From Ptiloglossa arizonensis (lineage: Eukaryota; Arthropoda; Insecta; Hymenoptera; Colletidae): 64,000 bases of DNA. The DNA lies in NCBI RefSeq assembly GCF_051014685.1, contig NW_027479270.1, positions 62,001 through 126,000 of the forward strand, in the 5' to 3' direction. The position numbers and the translations under genes were made by a program. The number at the start of each line of letters is the position of its first letter. The stretch's first letter is position 1. This document shows positions 32,389-44,639 of the stretch, piece by piece. The notes under the pieces were generated by a model, which was not told where the DNA came from, made no database searches, and saw only the letters and a program-made list of their open reading frames with translations.

Positions 32389-35294
32389 CCTTGAGAAACT
32401 CAAAATTTTCGCAGTTCTGATGCTCGAAACGAATAACTAGAACGGCCTAGGGGAAAACTACTACTACCGTTGTAATCGGGCGAGTTTCTACTTTCAGATG
32501 CAACAGAAATTTTGCGGATTGATCAATCCGTTCGCGAGATATGGCAGTTTGGAGATAAGAAACGCTTGAGAAACTCAAAATTTTCGCAGTTCTGATGCCC
32601 GAAACGAGTAACTAGAACCGCCTAGGGGAAAAGTGCGCATACCGTTGTAATCGGGCGAGTTTCTACATTCAGATGCAACAGAAGTTTTGCGGATTGATCA
32701 ATCCGTTCGCGGGATATGGCAGTTTGGAGATAAGAAACGCTTGAGAAACTCAAAATTTTCCCAGTTCTGATGCTCGACACGAATAACTAGAACGGCCTAG
32801 GGGAAAAGTGCGCATACCGTTGTAATTGGGCGAGTTTCTACTTTCAGATGCAACAGAAATTTTGCGGATTGGTCAATCCGTTCGCGAGATATGGCAGTTT
32901 GGAGGTAAGAAACGCTTGAGAAACTCAAAATTTTCGCAGTTCTGATGCTCGACACGAATAACTAGAACGGCCTAGGGGAAAACTACAACTACCGATGTAA
33001 TCGGGCGAGTTTCTACTTTCAGGTGCAACAGAAATTTTGAGGATTGGTCAATCCGTTCGCGAGATATTGCAGTTTGGAGGTAAGAAACGCTTGAGAAACT
33101 CAAAATTTTGGCAGTTCTGATGCTCGAAACGAATAACTAGAACGGCCTAGGGGAAAACTACAACTACCGTTGTAATCGGGCGAGATTCTACTTTCAGATG
33201 CAACAGAAATTTTGCGGATTGATCAATCCGTTCGCGAGATATGGCAGTTTGGAGATAAGAAACGCTTGAGAAACTCAAAATTTTCGCAGTTCTGATGCTC
33301 GAAACGAGTAACTAGAACCGCCTAGGGGAAAAGTGCGCATACCGTTGTAATCGGGCGAGTTTCTACATTCAGATGCAACAGAAGTTTTGCGGATTGATCA
33401 ATCCGTTCGCGGGATATGGCAGTTTTGAGATAAGAAACGCTTGAGAAACTCAAAATTTTCGCAGTTCTGATGCTCGAAACGAATAACTAGAACCGCCTAG
33501 GGGAAAAGTGCGCATACCGTTGTAATCGGGCGAGTTTCTACTTTCAGATGCAACAGAAATTTTGCGGATTGATCAATCCGTTCGCGAGATATGGCAGTTT
33601 GGAGATAAGAAACGCTTGAGAAACTTAAAATTTTCGCATTTCTGATGCTCGATACGAATAACTAGAACGGCCTATGGGAAAAGTGCTCGTACCATTGTAA
33701 TCGGGCGAGTTTCTACTTTCAGAAGCAACAGAAATTTTGCGGATTGGTTAATCCGTTCGCGAGATATGGCAGTTTGGAGGTAAGAAACGCTTGAGAAACT
33801 CAAAATTTTCGCAGTTCTGATGCTCGACACGAATAACTAGAACGGCCTAGGGGAAAAGTGCGCATACCGTTGTAATCGGTCGAGTTTCTACTTTCAGATG
33901 CAGCAGAAATTTTGCGTATTGGTCAATCCTTTCGCGAGATATGGCAGTTTGGAGGTAAGAAACGCTTGAGAAACTCAAAATTTTCGCAGTTCTGATGCTC
34001 GAAACGAATAACTAGAACGGCCTAGGGGAAAACTCCACCTACCGTTGTAATCGGGCGAGTTTCTACTTTCAGATGCAACAGAAATTTTGCGGATTGATCA
34101 ATCCGTTCGCGAGATATGGCAGTTTGGAGATAAGAAACGCTTGAGAAACTCAAAATTTTCGCAATTCTGATGCTCGACACGAATAACTAGAACGGCCTAG
34201 GGGAAAAGTGCGCATACCGTTGTAATCGGTCGAGTTTCTACTTTCAGATGCAGCAGAAATTTTGCGTATTGGTCAATCCTTTCGCGAGATATGGCAGTTT
34301 GGAGGTAAGAAACGCTTGAGAAACTCAAAATTTTCGCAGTTCTGATGCTCGAAACGAATAACTAGAACGGCCTAGGGGAAAACTCCACCTACCGTTGTAA
34401 TCGGGCGAGTTTCTACTTTCAGATGCAACAGAAATTTTGCGGATTGATCAATCCGTTCGCGAGATATGGCAGTTTGGAGATAAGAAACGCTTGAGAAACT
34501 CAAAATTTTCGCAATTCTGATGCTCGATACGAATAACTAGAACGGCTTAGGGGAAAAGTACGCATACCGTTGTAATCGGGCGAGTTTCTACTTTTAGATG
34601 CAACAGAAATTTTGCGGATTGGTCAATCCGTTCGCGAGATATGGCAGTTTGGAGGTAAGAAACGCTTGAGAAACTCAAAATTTTCGCAGTTCTGATGCTC
34701 GAAACGAATAACTAGAACGGCCTAGGGGAAAACTACAACTACCGTTGTAATCGGGCGAGTTTCTACTTTCAGATGCAACAGAAATTTTGCGGATTGATCA
34801 ATCCGTTCGCGAGATATGGCAGTTTGGAGATAAGAAACGCTTGAGAAACTCAAAATTTTCGCAGTTCTGATGCTCGAAACGAGTAACTAGAACCGCCTAG
34901 GGGAAAAGTGCGCATACCGTTGTAATCGGGCGAGTTTCTACATTCAGATGCAACAGAAGTTTTGCGGATTGATCAATCCGTTCGCGGGATATGGCAGTTT
35001 TGAGATAAGAAACGCTTGAGAAACTCAAAATTTTCGCAGTTCTGATGCTCGAAACGAATAACTAGAACCGCCTAGGGGAAAAGTGCGCATACCGTTGTAA
35101 TCGGGCGAGTTTCTACTTTCAGATGCAACAGAAATTTTGCGGATTGATCAATCCGTTCGCGAGATATGGCAGTTTGGAGATAAGAAACGCTTGAGAAACT
35201 TAAAATTTTCGCATTTCTGATGCTCGATACGAATAACTAGAACGGCCTATGGGAAAAGTGCTCGTACCATTGTAATCGGGCGAGTTTCTACTTT
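31780..35294 (+). repeat. About 3.5 kb block copied from or with 20.76-24.27 kb
   Basis: Markers of the second half of the 16-mer and its rearranged third copy recur at a constant offset of 11024 bp (63 units minus one base). Examples: TTTTGAGATAAG (22399 and 33423), GAAACTTAAAATTTTCGC (22596 and 33620), the 350 bp two-unit duplication, and CAGAGGCATC (24271 and 35295). Private differences are few: CTACTACC at 32458, CACATTTC only at 24186, AAACCCTTG only at 23286. Confidence 0.85.
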
Positions 35295-36228
35295 CAGAGG
35301 CATCAGAAATTTTGCGGATTGGTTAAGCCGTTCGCGAGATATGGCAGTTTGGAGGTAAGAAACGCTTGAGAAACTCAAAATTTTCGCAATTCTGATGCTC
35401 GATACGAATAACTAGAACGGCTTAGGGGAAAAGTACGCATACCGTTGTAATCGGGCGAGTTTCTACTTTTAGATGCAACAGAAATTTTGCGGATTGGTCA
35501 ATCCGTTCGCGAGATATGGCAGTTTGGAGGTAAGAAACGCTTGAGAAACTCAAAATTTTCGCAGTTCTGATGCTCGAAACGAATAACTAGAACGGCCTAG
35601 GGGAAAACTACAACTACCGTTGTAATCGGGCGAGTTTCTACTTTCAGATGCAACAGAAATTTTGCGGATTGATCAATCCGTTCGCGAGATATGGCAGTTT
35701 GGAGATAAGAAACGCTTGAGAAACTCAAAATTTTCGCAGTTCTGATGCTCGAAACGAGTAACTAGAACCGCCTAGGGGAAAAGTGCGCATACCGTTGTAA
35801 TCGGGCGAGTTTCTACATTCAGATGCAACAGAAGTTTTGCGGATTGATCAATCCGTTCGCGGGATATGGCAGTTTTGAGATAAGAAACGCTTGAGAAACT
35901 CAAAATTTTCGCAGTTCTGATGCTCGAAACGAATAACTAGAACCGCCTAGGGGAAAAGTGCGCATACCGTTGTAATCGGGCGAGTTTCTACTTTCAGATG
36001 CAACAGAAATTTTGCGGATTGATCAATCCGTTCGCGAGATATGGCAGTTTGGAGATAAGAAACGCTTGAGAAACTTAAAATTTTCGCATTTCTGATGCTC
36101 GATACGAATAACTAGAACGGCCTATGGGAAAAGTGCTCGTACCATTGTAATCGGGCGAGTTTCTACTTTCAGAGGCATCAGAAATTTTGCGGATTGGTTA
36201 AGCCGTTCGCGAGATATGGCAGTTTGGA
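34483..36228 (+). repeat. 5-mer tandem duplication (875 bp period)
   Basis: The unit group from CGCAATTCTG with GGCTTAGGGG through CAGAGGCATCAG/GTTAAGCCG occurs twice, 875 bp apart (CAGAGGCATC at 35295 and 36170). The block it was copied with near 24 kb has it once, so the duplication arose after the two blocks separated. The join at 35354 is a hybrid: GGTAAG start with a CAATTC body. Confidence 0.9.
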
Positions 36229-39200
36229 GGTAAGAAACGCTTGAGAAACTCAAAATTTTCGCAGTTCTGATGCTCGACACGAATAACTAGAACGGCCTAG
36301 GGGAAAAGTGCGCATACCGTTGTAATCGGTCGAGTTTCTACTTTCAGATGCAGCAGAAATTTTGCGTATTGGTCAATCCTTTCGCGAGATATGGCAGTTT
36401 GGAGGTAAGAAACGCTTGAGAAACTCAAAATTTTCGCAGTTCTGATGCTCGAAACGAATAACTAGAACGGCCTAGGGGAAAACTCCACCTACCGTTGTAA
36501 TCGGGCGAGTTTCTACTTTCAGATGCAACAGAAATTTTGCGGATTGATCAATCCGTTCGCGAGATATGGCAGTTTGGAGATAAGAAATGCTTGAGAAACT
36601 CAAAATTTTCGCAATTCTGATGCTCGATACGAATAACTAGAACGGCCTAGGGGAAAAGTACGCATACCGTTGTAATCGGGCGAGTTTCTACTTTTAGATG
36701 CAACAGAAATTTTGAGGATTGGTCAATCCGTTCGCGAGATATGGCAGTTTGGAGGTAAGAAACCCTTGAGAAACTCAAAATTTTCGCAGTTCTGATTCTC
36801 GAAACGAATAACTAGAACCGCCTAGGGGAAAACTACAACTACCGTTGTAATCGGGCGAGTTTCTACTTTCAGATGCAACAGAAATTTTGCGGATTGATCA
36901 ATCCGTTCGCGAGATATGGCAGTTTGGAGATAAGAAACGCTTGAGAAACTCAAAATTTTCGCAGTTCTGATGCCCGAAACGAGTAACTAGAACCGCCTAG
37001 GGGAAAAGTGCGCATACCGTTGTAATCGGGCGAGTTTCTACATTCAGATGCAACAGAAGTTTTGCGGATTGATCAATCCGTTCGCGGGATATGGCAGTTT
37101 GGAGATAAGAAACGCTTGAGAAACTCAAAATTTTCCCAGTTCTGATGCTCGACACGAATAACTAGAACGGCCTAGGGGAAAAGTGCGCATACCGTTGTAA
37201 TTGGGCGAGTTTCTACTTTCCGATGCAACAGAAATTTTGCGGATTGGTCAATCCGTTCGCGAGATATGGCAGTTTGGAGGTAAGAAACGCTTGAGAAACT
37301 CAAAATTTTCGCAGTTCTGATGCTCGACACGAATAACTAGAACGGCCTAGGGGAAAACTACAACTACCGTTGTAATCGGGCGAGTTTCTACTTTCAGGTG
37401 CAACAGAAATTTTGAGGATTGGTCAATCCGTTCGCGAGATATTGCAGTTTGGAGGTAAGAAACGCTTGAGAAACTCAAAATTTTCGCAGTTCTGATGCTC
37501 GAAACGAATAACTAGAACGGCCTAGGGGAAAACTACAACTACCGTTGTAATCGGGCGAGTTTCTACTTTCAGATGCAACAGAAATTTTGCGGATTGATCA
37601 ATCCGTTCGCGAGATATGGCAGTTTGGAGATAAGAAACGCTTGAGAAACTCAAAATTTTCGCAGTTCTGATGCTCGAAACGAGTAACTAGAACCGCCTAG
37701 GGGAAAAGTGCGCATACCGTTGTAATCGGGCGAGTTTCTACATTCAGATGCAACAGAAGTTTTGCGGATTGATCAATCCGTTCGCGGGATATGGCAGTTT
37801 TGAGATAAGAAACGCTTGAGAAACTCAAAATTTTCGCAGTTCTGATGCTCGATACGAATAACTAGAACGGCCTATGGGAAAAGTGCTCGTACCATTGTAA
37901 TCGGGCGAGTTTCTACTTTCAGAAGCAACAGAAATTTTGCGGATTGGTTAATCCGTTCGCGAGATATGGCAGTTTGGAGGTAAGAAACGCTTGAGAAACT
38001 CAAAATTTTCGCAGTTCTGATGCTCGACACGAATAACTAGAACGGCCTAGGGGAAAAGTGCGCATACCGTTGTAATCGGTCGAGTTTCTACTTTCAGATA
38101 CAGCAGAAATTTTGCGTATTGGTCAATCCTTTCGCGAGATATGGCAGTTTGGAGGTAAGAAACGCTTGAGAAACTCAAAATTTTCGCAGTTCTGATGCTC
38201 GAAACGAATAACTAGAACGGCCTAGGGGAAAACTCCACCTACCGTTGTAATCGGGCGAGTTTCTACTTTCAGATGCAACAGAAATTTTGCGGATTGATCA
38301 ATCCGTTCGCGAGATATGGCAGTTTGGAGATAAGAAACGCTTGAGAAACTCAAAATTTTCGCAATTCTGATGCTCGATACGAATAACTAGAACGGCCTAG
38401 GGGAAAAGTACGCATACCGTTGTAATCGGGCGAGTTTCTACTTTCAGATGCAACAGAAATTTTGCGGATTGATCAATCCGTTCGCGAGATATGGCAGTTT
38501 GGAGATAAGAAACGTTTGAGAAACTCAAAATTTTCGCAGTTCTGATGCTCGAAACGAATAACTAGAACCGCCTAGGGGAAAAGTGCGCATACCGTTGTAA
38601 TCGGGCGAGTTTCTACTTTCAGATGCAACAGAAATTTTGCGGATTGATCAATCCGTTCGCGGGATATGGCAGTTTGGAGATAAGAAACGCTTGAGAAACT
38701 CAAAATTTTCGCAGTTCTGATGCTCGAAACGAATAACTAGAACCGCCTAGGGGAAAAGTGCGCATACCGTTGTAATCGGGCGAGTTTCTACTTTCAGATG
38801 CAACAGAAATTTTGCGTATTGGACAATCCTTTCGCGAGATATGGCAGTTTGGAGGTAAGAAACGTTTGAAAAACTCAAAATTTTCGCAGTTCTGATGCTC
38901 GAAACGAATAACTAGAACGGCCTAGGGGAAAACTACACCTACCGTTGTAATCGGGCGAGTTTCTACTTTCAGATGCAACAGAAATTTTGCGGATTGATCA
39001 ATCCGTTCGCGAGATATGGCAGTTTGGAGATCAGAAACGCTTGAGAAACTCAAAATTTTCGCAGTTCTGATGCTCGAAACGAATAACTAGAACGGCCTAG
39101 GGGAAAACTACAACTACCGTTGTAATCGGGCGCTTTTCTACTTTCAGATGCAACAGAAATTTTGCGGATTGGTCAATCCGTTCGCGAGATATGGCAGTTT

Positions 39201-39835
39201 GGAGGTAAGAAACGCTTGAGAAACTCAAAATTTTCGCAGTTCTGATGCTCGAAACGAATAACTAGAACGGCCTAGGGGAAAACTACAACTACCGTTGTAA
39301 TCGGGCGCTTTTCTACTTTCAGATGCAACAGAAATTTTGCGGATTGGTCAATCCGTTCGCGAGATATGGCAGTTTGGAGGTAAGAAACGCTTGAGAAACT
39401 CAAAATTTTCACAGTTCTGATGCTCGAAACGAGTAACTAGAACGGCCTAGGGGAAAAGTACGCATACAGTTGTAATCGGGCGAGTTTCTACTTTTAGATG
39501 CAACAGAAATTTTGCGGATTGGTCAATCCGTTCGCGAGATATGGCAGTTTGGAGGTAAGAAACGCTTGAGAAACTCAAAATTTTCGCAGTTCTGATGCTC
39601 GACACGAATAACTAGAACGGCCTAGGGGAAAAGTGCGCATACCGTTGTAATCGGTCGAGTTTCTACTTTCAGATGCAGCAGAAATTTTGCGTATTGGTCA
39701 ATCCTTTCGCGAGATATGGCAGTTTGGAGGTAAGAAACGTTTGAAAAACTCAAAATTTTCGCAGTTCTGATGCTCGAAACGAATAACTAGAACGGCCTAG
39801 GGGAAAACTACACCCACCGTTGTAATCGGGCGAGT
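36229..39835 (+). repeat. About 3.6 kb block matching 26.26-29.86 kb
   Basis: Constant offset 9974 bp (57 units minus one). Markers: CTGATTCTCG (26818 and 36792), the AACGTTTGAG unit, GCGTATTGGAC (28839 and 38813), GATCAG (29055 and 39029). It has a single 11-mer where the upstream block has two in tandem. Private changes: CTTTCCGATG (37219), CAGATACAGC (38095), AAATGC at about 36587. Alignment ends near 39835, where the upstream block switches to GGGCGCTTTT. Confidence 0.85.
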
Positions 39836-40461
39836 TTCTACTTTCAGATGCAACAGAAATTTTGCGGATTGATCAATCCGTTCGCGAGATATGGCAGTTT
39901 GGAGATCAGAAACGCTTGAGAAACTCAAAATTTTCGCAGTTCTGATGCTCGAAACGAATAACTAGAACGGCCTAGGGGAAAACTACAACTACCGTTGTAA
40001 TCGGGCGCTTTTCTACTTTCAGATGCAACAGAAATTTTGCGGATTGGTCAATCCGTTCGCGAGATATGGCAGTTTGGAGGTAAGAAACGCTTGAGAAACT
40101 CAAAATTTTCGCAGTTCTGATGCTCGAAACGAATAACTAGAACGGCCTAGGGGAAAACTACAACTACCGTTGTAATCGGGCGCTTTTCTACTTTCAGATG
40201 CAACAGAAATTTTGCGGATTGGTCAATCCGTTCGCGAGATATGGCAGTTTGGAGGTAAGAAACGCTTGAGAAACTCAAAATTTTCACAGTTCTGATGCTC
40301 GAAACGAGTAACTAGAACGGCCTAGGGGAAAAGTACGCATACAGTTGTAATCGGGCGAGTTTCTACTTTTAGATGCAACAGAAATTTTGCGGATTGGTCA
40401 ATCCGGTCGCGAGATATGGCAGTTTGGAGGTAAGAAACGCTTGAGAAACTCAAAATTTTCG
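38854..40461 (+). repeat. 5-mer tandem duplication (875 bp period), end of domain II
   Basis: Units GTTTGAAAAACTC, GATCAG with GGGCGCTTTT, a second GGGCGCTTTT unit, CACAGTTC with ATACAGTTG, and one more are repeated at 875 bp (GATCAG at 39029 and 39904). The repeat stops at about 40461, and after this point the characteristic domain II variants (CGGTCGAG with GCAGCAG, CTACATTCAG, AAACCCTTG) are no longer seen. Confidence 0.85.
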
Positions 40462-42378
40462 CAGTTTTGATGCTCGAAACGAGTAACTAGAACGGCCTAG
40501 GGGAAAAGTGCGCGTACCGTTGTAATCGGGCGAGTTTCTAATTTCAGATGCAACAGAAATTTTGCGGATTGGTCAATCCGGTCGCGAGATATGGCAGTTT
40601 GGAGGTAAGAAACGCTTGAGAAACTCAAAATTTTCGCAGTTCTGATGCTCGACACGAATAACTAGAACGGCTTAGGGGAAAAGTGCGCATACCGTTGTAA
40701 TCGGGCGAGTTTCTACTTTCAGATGCAACAGAAATTTTGCGGATTGGTCAATCCGTTCGCGAGATATGGCAGTTTGGAGGTAAGAAACGCTTGAGAACCT
40801 CAAAATGTTCGCAGTTCTGATGCTCGACACGAATAACTAGAACGGCCTAGGGGAAAACTACACCTACCTTTGTAATCGGGCGAGTTTCTACTTTCAGATG
40901 CAACAGAAATTTTGCGGATTGATCAATCCGTTCGCGAGATATGGCAGTTTGGAGATAAGAAACGCTTGACAAACTCAAAATTTTCGCAGTTCTGATGCTC
41001 GAAACGAGTAACTAGAACGGCCTAGGGGAAAAGTACGCATACCGTTGTAATCGGGCGAGTTTCTACTTTCAGATGCAACAGAAATTTTGCGGATTGGTCA
41101 ATCCGTTCGCGAGATATGGCAGTTTGGAGGTAAGAAACGCTTGAGAAACTCAAAATTTTCGCAGTTCTGATGCTCGACACTTATAACTAGAACGGCCTAG
41201 GGGAAAAGTGCGCATACCGTTTTAATCGGGCGAGTTTCTACTTTCAGATGCAACAGAAATTTTGCGGATTGATCAATCCGTTCGCGAGATATGGCAGTTT
41301 GGAGATAAGAAACGCTTGACAAACTCAAAATTTTCGCAGTTCTGATGCTCGAAACGAGTAACTAGAACGGCCTAGGGGAAAAGTACGCATACCGTTGTAA
41401 TCGGGCGAGTTTCTACTTTTAGATGCAACAGAAATTTTGCGGATTGGTCAATCCGTTCGCGAGATATGGCAGTTTGGGGATAAGAAACGCTTGAGAAACT
41501 CAAAATTTTCGCATTTCTGATGCTCGATACGAATAACTAGAACTGCCTAGGGGAAAAGTGCTCATACCGTTGTAATCGGGCGTGTTTCTACTTTCAGAAG
41601 CAACATAAATTTTGCGGATTGGTTAATCCGTTCGCGAGATATGGCAGTTTGGAGGTAAGAAACGCTTGAGAAACTCAAAATTTTCGCATTTTTGATGCTC
41701 GAAACGAATAACTAGAACGGCCTAGGGGAAAAGTGCGCATACCGTTGTAATCGGGCGAGTTTCTACTTTCAGATGCAACAGAAATTTTGCGGATTGGTCA
41801 ATCCGTTCGCGAGATATGGCAGTTTGGAGGTAAGAAACGCTTGAGAAACTCAAAATTTTCGCAGTTCTGATGCTCGACACTTATAACTAGAACGGCCTAG
41901 GGGAAAAGTGCGCATACCATTGTAATCGGGCGAGCTTCTACTTTCAGAAGCAACATAAATTTTGCGGATTGGTTAATCCGTTCGCGAGATATGGCAGTTT
42001 GGAGGTAAGAAACGCTTGAGAAACTCAAAATTTTCGCATTTTTGATGCTCGAAACGAATAACTAGAACGGCCTAGGGGAAAAGTGCGCATACCGTTGTAA
42101 TCGGGCGAGTTTCTACTTTCAGATGCAACAGAAATTTTGCGGATTGGTCCATCCGTTCGCGAGATATGGCAGTTTGGAGGTAAGAAACGCTTGAGAAACT
42201 CAAAATTTTCGCAGTTCTGATGCTCGACACTTATAACTAGAACGGCCTAGGGGAAAAGTGCGCATACCGCTGTAATCGGGCGAGTTTCTACTTTCAGAAG
42301 CAACAGAAATTTTGCGGATTGGTCAATCCGTTCGCGAGATATGGCAGTTTGGATGTAAGAAACGCTTGAGAAACTCAA
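40462..42378 (+). repeat. Start of domain III: new variant set
   Basis: Eleven or so units introduce variants not seen upstream: ATCCGGTCGCG, CGACACTTATAAC (41175, 41876, 42228), GCAACATAAATTTTG, CGAGCTTCTAC, CATTTTTGATG. Two-unit and four-unit near repeats occur (e.g. about 40.94 and 41.29 kb with CTTGACAAACTC; 41.65 and 42.0 kb with CATTTTTGATG). A one-sided hairpin variant TTGAGAACCTCAA is at 40791-40803. No non-satellite sequence. Confidence 0.8.
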
Positions 42379-43430
42379 TATTTTCGCAGTTCTGATGCTC
42401 GAAATGAATAACTGGAACGGCCTAGGGGAAAACTACACCTACCGTTGTAATCGGGCGAGTTTCTACTTTCAGATGCAACAGAAATTTTGCGGATTGATCA
42501 ATCCGTTCGCGAGATATGGCAGTTTGGAGATAAGAAACGCTTGAGAAACTCAAAATTTTCGCAGTTCCGATGCTCGACACGAATAACTAGAACGGCCCAG
42601 GGGCAAAGTGCGCATACCGTTGTAATCGGGCGAGTTTCTACTTTCAGATGCAACAGAAATTTTGCGGATTGGTCAATCCGTTCGCGAGATATGGCAGTTT
42701 GGAGGTATGAAACGCTTGAGAAACTCAAAATTTTCGCAGTTCTGATGCTCGACACGAATAACTAGAACGGCCTAGGGGAAAAGTGCGCATACCGTTGTAA
42801 TCGGGCGACTTTCTACTTTCAGATGCAACAGAAATTTTGCGGATTGGTCAATCCGTTCGCGAGATATGGCAGTTTGGAGGTAAGAAACGCTTGAGAAACT
42901 CAAAATTTTCGCAGTTCTGATGCTCGAAATGAATAACTGGAACGGCCTAGGGGAAAACTACACCTACCGTTGTAATCGGGCGAGTTTCTACTTTCAGATG
43001 CAACAGAAATTTTGCGGATTGATCAATCCGTTCGCGAGATATGGCAGTTTGGAGATAAGAAACGCTTGAGAAACTCAAAATTTTCGCAGTTCCGATGCTC
43101 AACACGAATAACTAGAACGGCCCAGGGGCAAAGTGCGCATACCGTTGTAATCGGGCGAGTTTCTCCTTTCAGATGCAACAGAAATTTTGCGGATTGGTCA
43201 ATCCGTTCGCGAGATATGGCAGTTTGGAGGTATGAAACGCTTGAGAAACTCAAAATTTTCGCAGTTCTGATGCTCGACACGAATAACTAGAACGGCCTAG
43301 GGGAAAAGTGCGCATACCGTTGTAATCGGGCGACTTTCTACTTTCAGATGCAACAGAAATTTTGCGGATTGGTCAATCCGTTCGCGAGATATGGCAGTTT
43401 GGAGGTAAGAAACGCTTGAGAAACTCAAAA
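42379..43430 (+). repeat. 3-mer tandem repeat, 525 bp period, two copies
   Basis: Units with GAAATGAATAACTGG, then GTTCCGATG with GGCCCAGGGGCAAAG, then GGTATGAAACG occur twice at 525 bp spacing (42.38-42.90 and 42.90-43.43 kb). Private differences: AACACG at about 43100, TTTCTCC at about 43163. As 525 is divisible by three, stop-free runs of up to 92 codons appear at the same place in both copies on both strands; these are by-products of the repeat. Confidence 0.85.
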
Positions 43431-44639
43431 TTTTCGCAGTTCTGATGCTCGACACGAATAACTAGAACGGCCCAGCGGCAAAGTGCGCATACCGTTGTAA
43501 TCGGGCGAGTTTCTACTTTCAGATGCAACAGAAATTTTGCGGATTGGTCAATCCGTTCGCGAGATATGGCAGTTTGGAGGTAAGAAACGCTTGAGAAACT
43601 CAAAATTTTCGCATTTCTGATGCTCGATACGAATAACTAGAACGGCCTAGGGGAAAAGTGCTCATACCGTTGTAATCGGGCGAGCTTCTACTTTCAGAAG
43701 CAACAGAAATTTTGCGGATTGGTTAATCCGTTCGCGAGATATGGCAGTTTGGAGGTAAGAAACGCTTGAGAAACTCAAAATTTTCGCATTTTTCATGCTC
43801 GAAACGAATAACTAGACCGGCCTAGGGGAAAAGTGCGCATACCGCTGTAATCGGGCGAGTTTCTACTTTCAGAAGCAACAGAAATTTTGCGGATTGGTCA
43901 ATCCGTTCGCGAGATATGGCAGTTTGGATGTAAGAAACGCTTGAGAAACTCAATATTTTCGCAGTTCTGATGCTCGAAATGAATAACTGGAACGGCCTAG
44001 GGGAAAACTACACCTACCGTTGTAATCGGGCGAGTTTCTACTTTCAGATGCAACAGAAATTTTGCGGATTGATCAATCCGTTCGCGAGAAATGGCAGTTT
44101 GGAGATAAGAAACGCTTGAGAAACTCAAAATTTTCGCAGTTCTGATGCTCGACACGAATACCTAGAACGGCCTAGGGGAAAAGTGCGCATACCGTTGTAA
44201 TCGGGCGAGTTTCTACTTTCAGATGCAACAGAAATTTTGCGGATTGGTCAATCCGTTCACGAGATATGGCAGTTTGGAGGTATGAAACGCTTGAGAAACT
44301 CAAAATTTTCGCAGTTCTGATGCTCGACACGAATAACTAGAACGGCCTAGGGGAAAAGTGCGCATACCGTTGTAATCGGGCGAGTTTCTACTTTCAGATG
44401 CAACAGAAATTTCGCGGATTGGTCAATCCGTTCGCGAGATATGGCAGTTTGGAGGTAAGAAACGCTTGAGAAACTCAAAATTTTCGCAGTTCTGATGCTC
44501 GACACGAATAACTAGAACGGCCCAGGGGCAAAGTGCGCATACCGTTGTAATCGGGCGAGTTTCTACTTTCAGATGCAACCAAAATTTTGCGGATTGGTCA
44601 ATCCGGTCGCGAGATATGGCAGTTTGGAGGTAAGAAACG
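43431..44639 (+). repeat. Mixed domain III units, partly recopied at 49.2 kb
   Basis: About 43.43-44.15 kb matches about 49.20-49.92 kb at offset 5774 (33 units minus one), including the rare GACCGGCC (43815 and 49589) and GAGAAATGG. Other markers: GCGGCAAAG (43474), GAATACC, CAACCAAAATTTTG (44576) with CCGGTCGCG. Confidence 0.8.

Noticed and set aside
42487..42765. Stop-free runs up to 92 codons on both strands, here and at many other places (e.g. 10996-11253, 43012-43290, 45841-46044, 62444-62701)
   Set aside because: They are all translations of the same satellite in different frames and orientations. Because 175 is not divisible by three, each frame cycles through all three phases and meets a stop within about 1.6 units. 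There is no start context, no variation in length tied to function, and overlapping runs lie on opposite strands. None is called as a gene.
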